Below are positions 1-8,205 of a DNA stretch of 37,605 bases, piece after piece (positions within the stretch are counted from its first letter, which is position 1; the number at the start of each line of letters is the position of its first letter). The notes under the pieces were generated by a model. That model was not told where the DNA came from. It saw nothing but the letters and a program-made list of their open reading frames with translations, and did not search any database. Made by a program: the position numbers and the translations under genes. The DNA is from Candidatus Latescibacterota bacterium (GTDB taxonomy: Bacteria; Latescibacterota; MVCY01; DTYK01): assembly GCA_012961925.1 (NCBI GenBank), contig DTYK01000300.1, forward strand, positions 1 to 37,605, written 5' to 3'.

Positions 1-1341
1 GCTATGTGCGATAGAAGGCGTGGACCCCAGGATCTTAGGGAAGAGGCTCCTATTGTAGAACCCGGCGTCAACGTCTCTTCCAAGGCAGATCAACAGGCCG
101 CGGCCTTTCACTACATGTTCCTGAAGTCGTTCCAACTGCCAGTTGCTCAGGCGAGGGACGTTTGCAAGGACGATCACATCGCTGTTTTCCACGGCGGCCG
201 GGGTTAGCTCCTGAATACCTATCTCCCTGCATTTTAAAAGTCCTTCCTTCACTGATGACGGGGATGGTGGGTTTATGGCTTGACGGATGAAATAGGTATC
301 ACCCGGTTGCCCTCCAACGAGTAAGGCTTTGATCCTCCCGGGGATATAAAAGGAGAAATATCTCCGATTGTCTGTTAGAAGTCTGTCCCATTCGATCTCA
401 ACATACCCCGAAATCCTGCCGTACTTCTCCGGTATTACATTGAAGGAGATCCTCTTCGTCTGTCCTCCTCTCAGGTCAAGAAGAACCTGACCAGCACGTT
501 TCCCATCGAGGTTGAGACTTACAAGAAGATCGGAGACAGCGCCTCGGCTGTGATTGGTTATGTCGGCTTTGACGTGGAGTTGGCCGTCAGCCTCCAGGAC
601 CTGGTTTGGAAGGATCACCCTATCAATGCTCACATTTTCTTCTTGTTGGCCTTCAATGGGTAGCACGTAGAGGTTGATGTTCGCAGGGCCTTTGTCGCTG
701 TCTCCAGGAAGAAGGCCAGTCCAGCCATTTTGCTCTAAGTCAGTTATTAGATAGAGCTCGAGGTTAGGATTATCCGATTCTTTTAGAAGTCTTAGGGTTT
801 GTTCCACTGCTTTTGCAACATCTGTAGTCCTGTAAGAAGGTCTGAGGCGAAGGATTGCTGACCGAACCTGTGATAGCGCTGCTCCGTTTACCCTCCATCT
901 CCACCAGTTCAGAACCCTATCTGAGAAGGGCACCAGTAGCAGCTCGTCTCCCTGATGGAGCAGATCTATGACCTCCATGGCTTTCTCTTTGGCCAATTCG
1001 AACAAGGCCCCTCTGTCCGTCTCGAAAGACATACTGTAGGAGTTATCAAGAAGGATTGCGGCTGTTGTTCTCGCTGCCCCGCCAATTATCCCGGGCAGAG
1101 CAGCCCTGATGGCAGGACGGGCGAAGGCAATAACGATAAAGAAGATTATGAGCATACGGATAAGGAGCAGGAGCACCTGTCGGATTCTCACCCTGTGCAT
1201 CCTATCCCTCTGGATCTCTTTAAGGAAGGAGATATTGCTGAAATAGATGGCCTTCGCCTTTCGCCGGCTTAGAAGATGGATCAGAACAGGAAGGAAGACT
1301 GCACTGAGAGCTGGTAGTACAACCGGGTTGAAAAATGTCAT
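1..1341 (-). CDS. BatA-like membrane-anchored vWA protein, 3' end outside window
   Basis: The reverse-strand frame is open from ATG 1341 to the window edge (447 codons, no stop), so the C-terminus is missing. Two hydrophobic segments (about residues 6-24 and 55-78) separated by a basic stretch (LLSRRKAK) match the N-terminal double-membrane domain of BatA-type proteins. A von Willebrand A domain follows, with a complete MIDAS DxSxS at D99-S101-S103 (DNSYS) and a later TDLE. The middle resembles a CARDB/Ig-like domain. The last visible part (LLVGGQPGDTYF, then VENSDVIVLANVP) resembles the Rossmann or GATase-like module found late in this family. It starts 11 bases after the DUF58 gene, in the usual moxR-DUF58-batA order. 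The family is thought to act with MoxR ATPases in envelope stress or protein-complex maturation. The specific partner is unknown. Confidence 0.85.
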   Translation of the reverse strand, partial: MTFFNPVVLPALSAVFLPVLIHLLSRRKAKAIYFSNISFLKEIQRDRMHRVRIRQVLLLLIRMLIIFFIVIAFARPAIRAALPGIIGGAARTTAAILLDNSYSMSFETDRGALFELAKEKAMEVIDLLHQGDELLLVPFSDRVLNWWRWRVNGAALSQVRSAILRLRPSYRTTDVAKAVEQTLRLLKESDNPNLELYLITDLEQNGWTGLLPGDSDKGPANINLYVLPIEGQQEENVSIDRVILPNQVLEADGQLHVKADITNHSRGAVSDLLVSLNLDGKRAGQVLLDLRGGQTKRISFNVIPEKYGRISGYVEIEWDRLLTDNRRYFSFYIPGRIKALLVGGQPGDTYFIRQAINPPSPSSVKEGLLKCREIGIQELTPAAVENSDVIVLANVPRLSNWQLERLQEHVVKGRGLLICLGRDVDAGFYNRSLFPKILGSTPSIAHS

Positions 1342-1352
1342 GGGAGTTGGTT

Positions 1353-2249
1353 TCAACCGAGCCTTTTTCTTTTCAGGAGGTATCTGAACAGGGCTGTGTC
1401 GAGGTCTTCGTCGGTGCTTATGGGGACATAGTCTACCAGGCTCTCCCTGCACCCTCTACGGTATCTCTCGACCAGGGTGGAGACCCTGCTACAGTATTCC
1501 TGTCGGATAAGCCTGGGATCGGCACGGACCTCTTCGCCGGTTTCTATATCGACAAATCTTGCCTCTTGTTCAAAGCCAAAATCCTTCTCCCTGGGATCTA
1601 AGAGATGAAAGACGATCACCTCATGTTTCCTGTGGCGGAAATGTCTCAGACCAAAGAGGACCTTGTCTGCATCATCCAGAAGGTCTGAGATGACGATTAT
1701 GAGGCCACGCCGCTTTATCCTTTCGGCAAGCTGATGGAAGACGGCCTCCATTTTCGTATCTGAAGAGGTCTCGGTATTCGCCAGTTCCTTCAAAATTACC
1801 GAAAGGTGGCTTTTTGCCGATCTGGGAGGTATATAACTACGGATCCTGCTGTCGAAGATCACCAACCCCACTGCATCCCTTTGTCTCAACATGAGGTATG
1901 TCAGAGCTGCTGCAAGATAGGAAGCGTATTGAATCTTAGATATGCCCTCGGAAGAGAAGCCCATGGATCCCGAAGCATCAAGCAGAAGATAGGACTTAAG
2001 GTTTGTCTCCTCCTCAAACGTCTTCACAAAAAGGCGTTCAGACTTCCCGTAAGCTTTCCAATCGATATATCTGGTCGGGTCTCCTGGCATATACTGGCGG
2101 TTTTCGGCGAATTCCACGGAGAAACCATGGTAGGGACTCCTGTGCAGTCCTGTTATGAAGCCTTCTACCACTAATCTGGCGATTATGTCAAGCCTGGAGA
2201 GCTTTGAGACCAGTTGTGGATTGAGATAGAGACGATAGTCCGGGGTCAT
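1353..2249 (-). CDS. DUF58 domain protein
   Basis: This 298-residue soluble protein carries the DUF58 signature at about residues 46-84 (EFAENRQYMPGD, then YIDWKAYGKSERLFVK). A vWA-like fold follows, with MIDAS motif D91-A-S93-G-S95 and a later VISDLLDD segment that fits the distal metal-site loop. No membrane segment is visible. DUF58 proteins are almost always encoded beside a MoxR AAA+ ATPase and are believed to be its substrate adaptor or partner. Here moxR is immediately upstream (46-base gap) and the BatA-like gene immediately downstream (11-base gap), so co-transcription is likely. No strong ribosome-binding site precedes ATG 2249, but the conserved N-terminus supports this start. Confidence 0.9.
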   Translation of the reverse strand: MTPDYRLYLNPQLVSKLSRLDIIARLVVEGFITGLHRSPYHGFSVEFAENRQYMPGDPTRYIDWKAYGKSERLFVKTFEEETNLKSYLLLDASGSMGFSSEGISKIQYASYLAAALTYLMLRQRDAVGLVIFDSRIRSYIPPRSAKSHLSVILKELANTETSSDTKMEAVFHQLAERIKRRGLIIVISDLLDDADKVLFGLRHFRHRKHEVIVFHLLDPREKDFGFEQEARFVDIETGEEVRADPRLIRQEYCSRVSTLVERYRRGCRESLVDYVPISTDEDLDTALFRYLLKRKRLG

Positions 2250-2295
2250 ATTTGAAGTCTTTGTAATCTTGTGTTAATCGGAGGGATACGCGATC

Positions 2296-3321
2296 TCATG
2301 TGATTTTATCCTCCAATAGCCGACTTATGATCTCGGTGGTGTCTACCCCTTCCGCCTCTGCGTTGAAGTTGGTAACGATCCTGTGGCGCAATACCGGCAT
2401 GGCGACAGATCTGACATCCTCTATTGCCGCTGTATACCTTCCGTCAAGGACTGCACGGGTCTTTGCGCCGAGTATAAGGTACTGAGATGCCCGGGGACCT
2501 GCGCCCCAGCTAACCCAATCCTTAACATACGCCGGCGCACCATCTCTGCCCGGACGGGTGTTCCTGACCAACCTCACAGCATATTCGATGATGTAATCTG
2601 CTACAGGGACCCTACGGATAAGCTTCTGCAGACGGGCTATCTCTTTGCCATCCAGAACCTTTTTGACATCGTGGGAGTAGGCACTGGTCGTCCACCTGAC
2701 GACCTCCTCTTCCTCCTCAGCGCTTGGATAGTCTATCCAGATGTTAAACATAAACCTGTCCAGTTGAGCCTCTGGCAAGGGGTAGGTGCCCTCCTGTTCA
2801 ATGGGATTCTGGGTGGCCAGGACAAAGAATGGTTCATCCAACTTGAAGGTCTGACCTGAGGTGGTCACTTCATGTTCCTGCATGGCCTGAAGAAGGGCAG
2901 ATTGAGTCTTGGGCGGAGTCCTGTTGATCTCATCAGCCAGAACGATGTTCGCAAAGATGGGTCCTTTAACGAATCGGAAGTTCTTTCTGCCGGTGGAGAT
3001 ATCCTCCTCTATGATCTCGGTACCCGTTATATCCGATGGCATCAGATCGGGTGTGAACTGTATACGGCTGAACTTTAGGTCTAAAACCCTTGCCAGTGTG
3101 CTGATCAGCAAGGTCTTTGCAAGTCCCGGCACCCCTATTAAGAGACAGTGACCTCCTGATAGTAGGGCTATAAGGAGCTCTTCGATGATCTTCTCCTGTC
3201 CCACTATCACCTTACCGATCTCTCTGGAGATCGACTCCTTCGCTTCCTTCAACTCCTCGACCGCCTCTAAGTCATGCCGTTCATCCATCTTATGAAAGCT
3301 ACCTTTCTTAGTCCCCAGCAT
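2296..3321 (-). CDS. MoxR family AAA+ ATPase
   Basis: This 341-residue MoxR-type AAA+ ATPase has Walker A GVPGLAKT (63-70), Walker B NIVLADEINR (125-134), sensor-1 region LATQNP (169-174) and the conserved PEAQLDRF segment (183-190). Family members are chaperone-like ATPases that work with vWA-domain partners, and two such partners follow directly downstream. The first 11 residues are poorly conserved. ATG 3321 lacks a clear Shine-Dalgarno sequence, so translation may begin at the internal Met12 (position 3288). It is probably the first gene of the moxR-DUF58-batA unit, 29 bases after the preceding secreted-protein gene. Confidence 0.93.
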   Translation of the reverse strand: MLGTKKGSFHKMDERHDLEAVEELKEAKESISREIGKVIVGQEKIIEELLIALLSGGHCLLIGVPGLAKTLLISTLARVLDLKFSRIQFTPDLMPSDITGTEIIEEDISTGRKNFRFVKGPIFANIVLADEINRTPPKTQSALLQAMQEHEVTTSGQTFKLDEPFFVLATQNPIEQEGTYPLPEAQLDRFMFNIWIDYPSAEEEEEVVRWTTSAYSHDVKKVLDGKEIARLQKLIRRVPVADYIIEYAVRLVRNTRPGRDGAPAYVKDWVSWGAGPRASQYLILGAKTRAVLDGRYTAAIEDVRSVAMPVLRHRIVTNFNAEAEGVDTTEIISRLLEDKIT

Positions 3322-3350
3322 TCTGGTGGGTATAACCGCCCTTTTTAAAG

Positions 3351-4622
3351 CTATGTCCTCATCTTCTCCTTTTTTGCTGCTGGGAAAAGGATATTGTTCA
3401 GTATCAACCGGTAACCCGGAGAATTCTTATGGAGTGTGAGGTCCGTCGGTGGGTCCCCGACCAGATGCATGTAGTCCTCCGGGTCATGACCACCATAAAA
3501 GGTGAAGGTCCCTTTACCCAGATTACCATGGATGTACTTCACCTCATCCGTCCCTTTCACCTCCCCTAAGATGACCACCGACTTCTTGATTAGCTCCTTT
3601 CTGAACCCTGTGGTCTGGCCGAGAAATCCTTTTATTGCCGGCGTGTGATTCTGGGTCAGCATGGTGGGCACGGGGTCATATTTAGCCGAGAACTCGAACA
3701 GAGTGAACGAGTCAGCCTCAGCCCCTTTAATTCCTTTAAGGCTCTCGGGTGTCGTGTCTATATCTGAAAATGCATATATTAAAGGATTAATCTCAAGATG
3801 AAAGTTCTCAAAGGCAAAGGTCCGCGAAAAATCGAGCCTTGATTGATAGTCACTGTCTACGGGATCGCCGTCGAAGAGAGGCGGGACGATATCTACTCCT
3901 GCTGCTGCCAGCGCTATGTCCAGAGTTTCCGGGGCCGAACACATGGCAAAAAGGAATCCACCCCTCTTTACATATTCATAGATCCTCCTGGCAACTGCCT
4001 TTTTAAGCTCTGATACCTTTGTGAAGCCCAGTTCGCTTGCCATCTGTTCGTTCACCTTCTGCATCTGTATATACCAGGGGGCATTTCTATAGCTTGCGTA
4101 GAACTTTCCGTACTGACCTGTAAAGTCCTCGTGATGTAAATGTAACCAGTCGTACTCCGCAAGTCTTCCCTCTAAGACCTCCCTGTCCCACAGTATCTCG
4201 TAGGGTATCTCGGCGTAGTCTAAGGCAAGCCTTACGGCGTCATCCCATGCCTCTTGGCTTGGAGGTATGTAGACCGCTATCTTTGGGGCCTTCTCAAGTA
4301 CTATCGCCTCCATGTTCTCCTCTTCGATTCGGTTGTGGATCTCGGAGACCTTGGCCTGGCCGATAACTTCAAACGAGACACCCCGCACACGGGCCTCCTC
4401 CACTAACGGTACTGAGTACTCCATCAGGAATGATCCCCCTCTGAAGTTCAACAGCCATTCCACGTTGATTCCCTTCTCCAGGGCCCAATATGCCAAGCCA
4501 TAAGCCTTCAGATGGTCGGCCTGAGCGTAATCCATATTGACCAGGATCCTGTCAGCACCTGTATATGACGTCAAGGACAGGGGAGATAAAAGAATGATAA
4601 AAAGCAGAAGGGCCTTTTTCAT
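3351..4622 (-). CDS. Secreted protein of unknown function (family often labelled 'asparagine synthetase B')
   Basis: Translation from ATG 4622 gives 423 residues. A GGAG lies six bases upstream, so this start is preferred over the in-frame TTG at 4634. The N-terminus (MKK then ALLLFIILLSPLSL) is a signal peptide, so the protein is exported or membrane-anchored at that end. Recognisable segments are DHLKAYGLAYWALEKG, NFRGGSF, WLHLHHEDFTGQYGKF and GGFLFAMCSAPETLDIALA. From memory these match a family common in Bacteroidetes genomes and frequently named 'asparagine synthetase B'. I see neither an N-terminal-Cys glutaminase domain nor a PP-loop ATPase motif, so that name looks wrong. A GATase-like or sugar-hydrolase-like fold is possible but unproven. 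It sits between recO and moxR; neither neighbour explains its role. Confidence 0.75.
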   Translation of the reverse strand: MKKALLLFIILLSPLSLTSYTGADRILVNMDYAQADHLKAYGLAYWALEKGINVEWLLNFRGGSFLMEYSVPLVEEARVRGVSFEVIGQAKVSEIHNRIEEENMEAIVLEKAPKIAVYIPPSQEAWDDAVRLALDYAEIPYEILWDREVLEGRLAEYDWLHLHHEDFTGQYGKFYASYRNAPWYIQMQKVNEQMASELGFTKVSELKKAVARRIYEYVKRGGFLFAMCSAPETLDIALAAAGVDIVPPLFDGDPVDSDYQSRLDFSRTFAFENFHLEINPLIYAFSDIDTTPESLKGIKGAEADSFTLFEFSAKYDPVPTMLTQNHTPAIKGFLGQTTGFRKELIKKSVVILGEVKGTDEVKYIHGNLGKGTFTFYGGHDPEDYMHLVGDPPTDLTLHKNSPGYRLILNNILFPAAKKEKMRT

Positions 4623-4656
4623 CACTATCTCCAAGGGTTCAGAGATACTTTCTGTT

Positions 4657-5430
4657 TTACCGAACCTCCTGTGGCCATGTATTCAACAGTTCCAGCGACC
4701 TTAACCTGCCGTGATTGCCAGCATGGTATTTCAGAAATGAGGTGAGGACTTCTCTTATCTCTCCTTTGACAAGCTCAGAAATCTCCACGTTTCCAAGCCC
4801 TTCAGGACCCATTTTCGTCAGTCTTCCCAGGAATCTGACCGTACCCAGATGGATCGACGGTGCCTTCGGATCCTCATAGGAGCATCCATTGCAGAGGATG
4901 CCGCCAAGACCTGGACTGAAGCTCAATAGAGGTGTTCTGGGATGGATACCGCAACGCGAGCATCTTGAGAAACTGGGGGAATAACCGAGTATCTTAAATA
5001 TCTTCAACTTGAAATACCAGAAAAGCTTCTCTGTCTGGTGGTCCGGCATATCCTCTATCTTCCTCAGCCCATCAATTAGGGTTTCATAAAGGGCTCTATC
5101 CGGCTGCTCGTAAGTTGTCATACGGTCTGAGAGCTCACAGAGGGCGCTGGCATAAGTCAATTTTTTGAGGTTTGACTTCACATCTAAAAAATGGTTGATG
5201 GGATCGGCCTGGCTCAAGATATGGAGGTTGCGGTTCTCCTTTTTATAGAAGATGATAGAACTCAGGGTGAGGGGTTGCAGAGGTCTTTCGAGTCCGCTCT
5301 TTGGTCTCCTTGCCCCTTTGGCGATCACCCTGATCTTCCCGAAATCACCGGAAAGAAGGGTAACGATCCTGCTGGATTCACTCCACTTGTGGCTTTTAAG
5401 GACAATCGCTTTGGTTTTCAGTATAGCCAT
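4657..5430 (-). CDS. recO: DNA repair protein RecO
   Basis: RecO anneals complementary single strands and, with RecR and RecF, loads RecA onto SSB-coated DNA during gap repair. The 257-residue length is typical. The N-terminal OB-fold begins with TKAIVLKSHKWSESSRIVTL, the central part is helical, and a zinc module is formed by C157-x2-C160 and C180-x2-C183. All four cysteines are present. An AAGGATAGGG stretch precedes ATG 5430 by six bases. It is the gene after mgtE and is followed, after 34 bases, by the secreted-protein gene. Neither neighbour is functionally linked. Confidence 0.93.
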   Translation of the reverse strand: MAILKTKAIVLKSHKWSESSRIVTLLSGDFGKIRVIAKGARRPKSGLERPLQPLTLSSIIFYKKENRNLHILSQADPINHFLDVKSNLKKLTYASALCELSDRMTTYEQPDRALYETLIDGLRKIEDMPDHQTEKLFWYFKLKIFKILGYSPSFSRCSRCGIHPRTPLLSFSPGLGGILCNGCSYEDPKAPSIHLGTVRFLGRLTKMGPEGLGNVEISELVKGEIREVLTSFLKYHAGNHGRLRSLELLNTWPQEVR

Positions 5431-5481
5431 GGAAGACCCTATCCTTACACTTGCACCTAATTTTATCCCACTGGGCTCAGT

Positions 5482-6864
5482 TTATCGTAGCCACCTGAGC
5501 ATTAGGGTGGCCATGCCGAAGTAGATCAACAATCCCGTGATGTCATTTGACATTGTAACGAACGGGCCAGTTGCAATGGCCGGATCAACCCCTATCCTCT
5601 TGAATATGAGTGGGACCAGCGTCCCCATTATGGCCGCAACGTTTATGGCACAGAACATCGCTGTGCCGACAACAATGCCCAGTACTGGGCTTCCCTCCCA
5701 GGCAAGTGCCACGATCCCTATGACACTACCGCAGATAAAGCCCATAACCAGCCCGACTCTACCCTCCCTTAAGAGCCGCAATGATATCTTAGCTGGATTT
5801 ATGTCACCTAAGGCGATACCTCTCACCGTGATAGATGCTGACTGGACACCTATATTTCCTCCCATTGCGGTAATAACAGGAATGAAAAAGGCCAGGGCAA
5901 GGAGTTGGCCCAGTGTCTCCTTAAAGGAGCTGAGGATCGAGGCGGAGACGATCCCTCCGACCAGACTTGTTATGATCCATGGTAACCTTATCCCGGCAAT
6001 CTTTAATGATGAGCGCTCGGTTATCTCATCCTCAGTCGTACCGGCCATCTTAGAGATATCCTCAGAGGCCTCCTCCTGAATGACATCAACTATATCGTCG
6101 ACGGTGATCCTGCCGACCAGCTTCCCATCTTCATCAACAACAGGCAAAGCCGACAGATCATACTTTTGAAAGATATTGGCGACATCCTCCTGATCTGTAC
6201 CCTGGCGGACGCTGATGACGTCCCGGTTCATTATCTCGGAAACCTTCTGTTCGGACCTGGCGAGGATCAATCTTCCCAGCGGAAGCACTCCCACCAGCCT
6301 CTTTTTGGGATCGACCACATAGACGTTGTATATGTTCTCCATCTGATCGGCAGCCTTTCGTATAGCCTCGATCGCCTCTCCCACAGTGGCGCCTTGGTTT
6401 ACCGCCACAATCTCAAGCTCCATCAGTCCGCCAGCGGTGTCTTCCTCATACTTGAGGAGCTCTCTTATCTCCTCCGAGTGCTTCTTCTCCAGAGAACCCA
6501 GTACTCCTTGGGCCCGGTCAGGAGGAAGTTGACGGATAAGGTCGGCTGCATCATCGGATTCCATCTCTCCAATGATCCGCACCAACCGATCCTGCGATAG
6601 CTCCTTCAGGAGGTCCTCCCGTGTCGAATCGTTGACCTTTCTGATCACCTCGGAGGAGATGGGAGGCTGTAGTATTTCGAAGACAAACCTGGCCTTTTCG
6701 ACATCAAGCCCGTCGATAAGATCGGCTATATCTGGAGGTGCAAGGTTAGCAAACAGAGCGGAGATCTCCTTCTCCGTCTCCTTTTTGATCAGACCGTGCA
6801 CGTTCTCCAGGCCCTCGATCAGGTCATAAACCTCATCTAAGATCTTCTGTGGAGTACGCTCCAT
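5482..6864 (-). CDS. mgtE: Magnesium transporter MgtE
   Basis: MgtE is a homodimeric inner-membrane Mg2+ channel gated by cytosolic Mg2+. The protein is about 460 residues, full length for the family. The N domain (about 1-130) has repeated helical units (LPPDIADLIDGLD, ESDDAADLIRQLPPDRAQGVL). Two CBS domains follow (about 137-260, with SEIMNRDVISV and VGRITVDDIVDVI). The C-terminal half has about five membrane helices, including the signature GGNIGVQSASITVRGIALG that lines the pore. ATG 6864 is chosen; a GTG codon lies directly before it at 6867. The 285-base upstream region contains several hairpins, but I could not fit them to the M-box (ykoK) magnesium riboswitch. Confidence 0.94.
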   Translation of the reverse strand: MERTPQKILDEVYDLIEGLENVHGLIKKETEKEISALFANLAPPDIADLIDGLDVEKARFVFEILQPPISSEVIRKVNDSTREDLLKELSQDRLVRIIGEMESDDAADLIRQLPPDRAQGVLGSLEKKHSEEIRELLKYEEDTAGGLMELEIVAVNQGATVGEAIEAIRKAADQMENIYNVYVVDPKKRLVGVLPLGRLILARSEQKVSEIMNRDVISVRQGTDQEDVANIFQKYDLSALPVVDEDGKLVGRITVDDIVDVIQEEASEDISKMAGTTEDEITERSSLKIAGIRLPWIITSLVGGIVSASILSSFKETLGQLLALAFFIPVITAMGGNIGVQSASITVRGIALGDINPAKISLRLLREGRVGLVMGFICGSVIGIVALAWEGSPVLGIVVGTAMFCAINVAAIMGTLVPLIFKRIGVDPAIATGPFVTMSNDITGLLIYFGMATLMLRWLR

Positions 6865-6867
6865 CAC

Positions 6868-7152
6868 TTAGCTCTTTTTGCAGGTTATTTTTAAAATTGG
6901 GAGCGGGTTCATATTTTTCTGGCGCCGGGTTAATGCTTTAGCATTTCATCCCGGGCAAAACGTGCCTCCCAGCCTGTAGATCGGAGGATGAAAGCCTAAA
7001 GGCCGAACTCCGAAAAACGGCCGCTCCATTCGCCGGACAGTTCAACGGCTCAGACTTAAGGGCAGTTCATCCTATACTACGCCAAACGGTTAACTCGATT
7101 CATCTTGCATAGGATGGGCTTCAAAAACCGACATGAATTTTAAGATCTTGCC
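6868..7152. repeat. Intergenic hairpin cluster between DUF502 gene and mgtE
   Basis: This 285-base gap has no convincing coding frame. It holds several short inverted repeats. One is ATGCTTTAGCAT (6933-6944) inside a CCGGG/CCCGG pair (6925-6929 with 6950-6954). Another is TCGGAG/CTCCGA (6981-6986 with 7008-7013) enclosing GCCTAAAGGC (6994-7003). A third is CGGC/GCCG (7018-7021 with 7032-7035), followed on the minus strand by five Ts. The fourth is CATCCTAT/ATAGGATG (7068-7075 with 7109-7116). The architecture, hairpins joined by short linkers including AACTCCG, resembles the array at 22828-22950. It may act as the mgtE leader on the minus strand, as a weak terminator for the DUF502 gene, or simply as a dispersed intergenic repeat. 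Confidence 0.55.
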
Positions 7153-7160
7153 TTATAAAG
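7130..7160. repeat. Copy 1 of a 31-bp dispersed repeat
   Basis: The 31 bases here match 27 of 31 positions at 12026-12056; the shared core is GAATTTTAAGATCT. The copy overlaps the stop codon of the DUF502 gene. A degenerate third copy is at 20861-20890. All three lie at or just after stop codons of minus-strand genes. Confidence 0.5.
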
Positions 7161-7797
7161 ACGAATTGCTTTGGTTAACCTTTATTATCTTCTCCAGCCT
7201 GGCCTCAGGCACCACAGTACCGCCAGAGATGATTAATTTCAGGGCTTCTTCGATGGTCATATCGAGTGGCACAACGTCCTTTTGGGGGATGACGAGCAGA
7301 TAGCCCGAGGTGGGATTAGGTGTTGTTGGAAGGAAGACGTTCACCGTCTTCTTTTTTGTCTTCTCCTGTACCTCTCCCCACGACTCAGATGTCAGAAAGC
7401 CGATCGAATAGATCCCTTTGCGGGGGTATTCAAAAAGTACGGCCTGTCTGAAGCTTGCCTTTTCTCCGGCGAGTAAGGCATGGCTTATCTGCTGAACTGC
7501 TACATATATCCTGTTCATCAGCGGGATCTTTCCGAGTATCCTGTTACCGGCCTCGATAAGCTTGCTTCCTACATAGTTTCTGGCAAAGATCCCAGTCAAC
7601 AGGATGATCAGCAGAACCGTCAGAAAACCCAGGCCTGGAGGGGGGTATCCCCACAGGTTCACCCCTAACCGGTCAAAGACGCCGCTCAGGATGCCATCGA
7701 CCTTGGAGAACAGAAGCCAGAAGACATAGATCGTGACTACCACCGGTGAGAGGACCACCAGACCGGTCAGAAAATAGAGCCTTAACCTTCTCCACAC
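7153..7797 (-). CDS. DUF502 family membrane protein
   Basis: This 214-residue protein has two N-terminal membrane helices (about 6-28, LYFLTGLVVLSPVVVTIYVF; about 54-76, GFLTVLLIILLTGIFA) and a soluble C-terminal beta-rich domain. The family motif IPLMNRIYVAVQQI follows helix 2, and the ending contains TPNPTSGYLLVIP and a GGTVVP stretch typical of DUF502. Function is unknown across the family. The start is a GTG at 7797 with AAGGAGG about ten bases upstream. It lies 45 bases after the FtsB/DivIC-like gene. Its stop codon falls inside a 31-bp repeat shared with the proB-proA junction. Confidence 0.88.
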   Translation of the reverse strand: MWRRLRLYFLTGLVVLSPVVVTIYVFWLLFSKVDGILSGVFDRLGVNLWGYPPPGLGFLTVLLIILLTGIFARNYVGSKLIEAGNRILGKIPLMNRIYVAVQQISHALLAGEKASFRQAVLFEYPRKGIYSIGFLTSESWGEVQEKTKKKTVNVFLPTTPNPTSGYLLVIPQKDVVPLDMTIEEALKLIISGGTVVPEARLEKIIKVNQSNSSL

Positions 7798-7842
7798 CTT
7801 TCTTCACCCTCCTTATGGTCGCTCAAAACACCCTCACTTCAG

Positions 7843-8178
7843 TCATTGATCGGTGGCACCATTGATGAAGGTTACCTTATAAATCATCTCCCCTTCTTTC
7901 ACCATCCCATATTCCTCCCTGGCCATCTTTTCGATGTAATCCAAGTCGCTCAGCAGGAGTTGCCTTTTTCTTTTTAGCTCGGCCTCCTCCCTTTTCAAGA
8001 CCCCGATCTCGCCTTTTAGAACCGCCACCTCTTTTTTTAATTGCCATATCTGATATAGGCCGTAGTCACCCCTTATCAAAAATATATAAACAAGGAACAA
8101 TATGGAGAGGGATAGAACAATCCTTGTGACCCTCTTTTTAAGGGGATAGCGGTAAGCCTTGGTTTTATAACCTCTCAT
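7843..8178 (-). CDS. Septum formation initiator FtsB/DivIC-like protein
   Basis: This 111-residue bitopic protein has a basic cytoplasmic tail, one membrane helix (about 18-37, IVLSLSILFLVYIFLI) and a heptad-rich coiled coil (about 43-82, VAVLKGEIGVLKREEAELKR). It ends in the conserved EKMAREEYGMVKEGEMIYK region. FtsB/DivIC proteins pair with FtsL and bridge early and late divisome proteins. Gene order enolase then ftsB/divIC, 27 bases apart here, is conserved in many bacteria and supports the call. Sequence alone does not separate FtsB from DivIC. Confidence 0.88.
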   Translation of the reverse strand: MRGYKTKAYRYPLKKRVTRIVLSLSILFLVYIFLIRGDYGLYQIWQLKKEVAVLKGEIGVLKREEAELKRKRQLLLSDLDYIEKMAREEYGMVKEGEMIYKVTFINGATDQ

Positions 8179-8205
8179 CGACCATCACCTTCCGACCATT
8201 TAAAG

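Noticed and set aside
2300..3151. Long antisense frames inside moxR and many other genes
   Set aside because: They mirror strong genes on the opposite strand, lack ribosome-binding sites and show no protein family features.
3351..4622. Genuine asparagine synthetase
   Set aside because: There is no N-terminal catalytic Cys, no PP-loop ATPase motif, and a signal peptide is present.
6868..7152. M-box magnesium riboswitch in the mgtE leader
   Set aside because: The hairpins present do not fit the M-box three-helix layout or its conserved loops as I know them. The segment better resembles the second hairpin array in the window.
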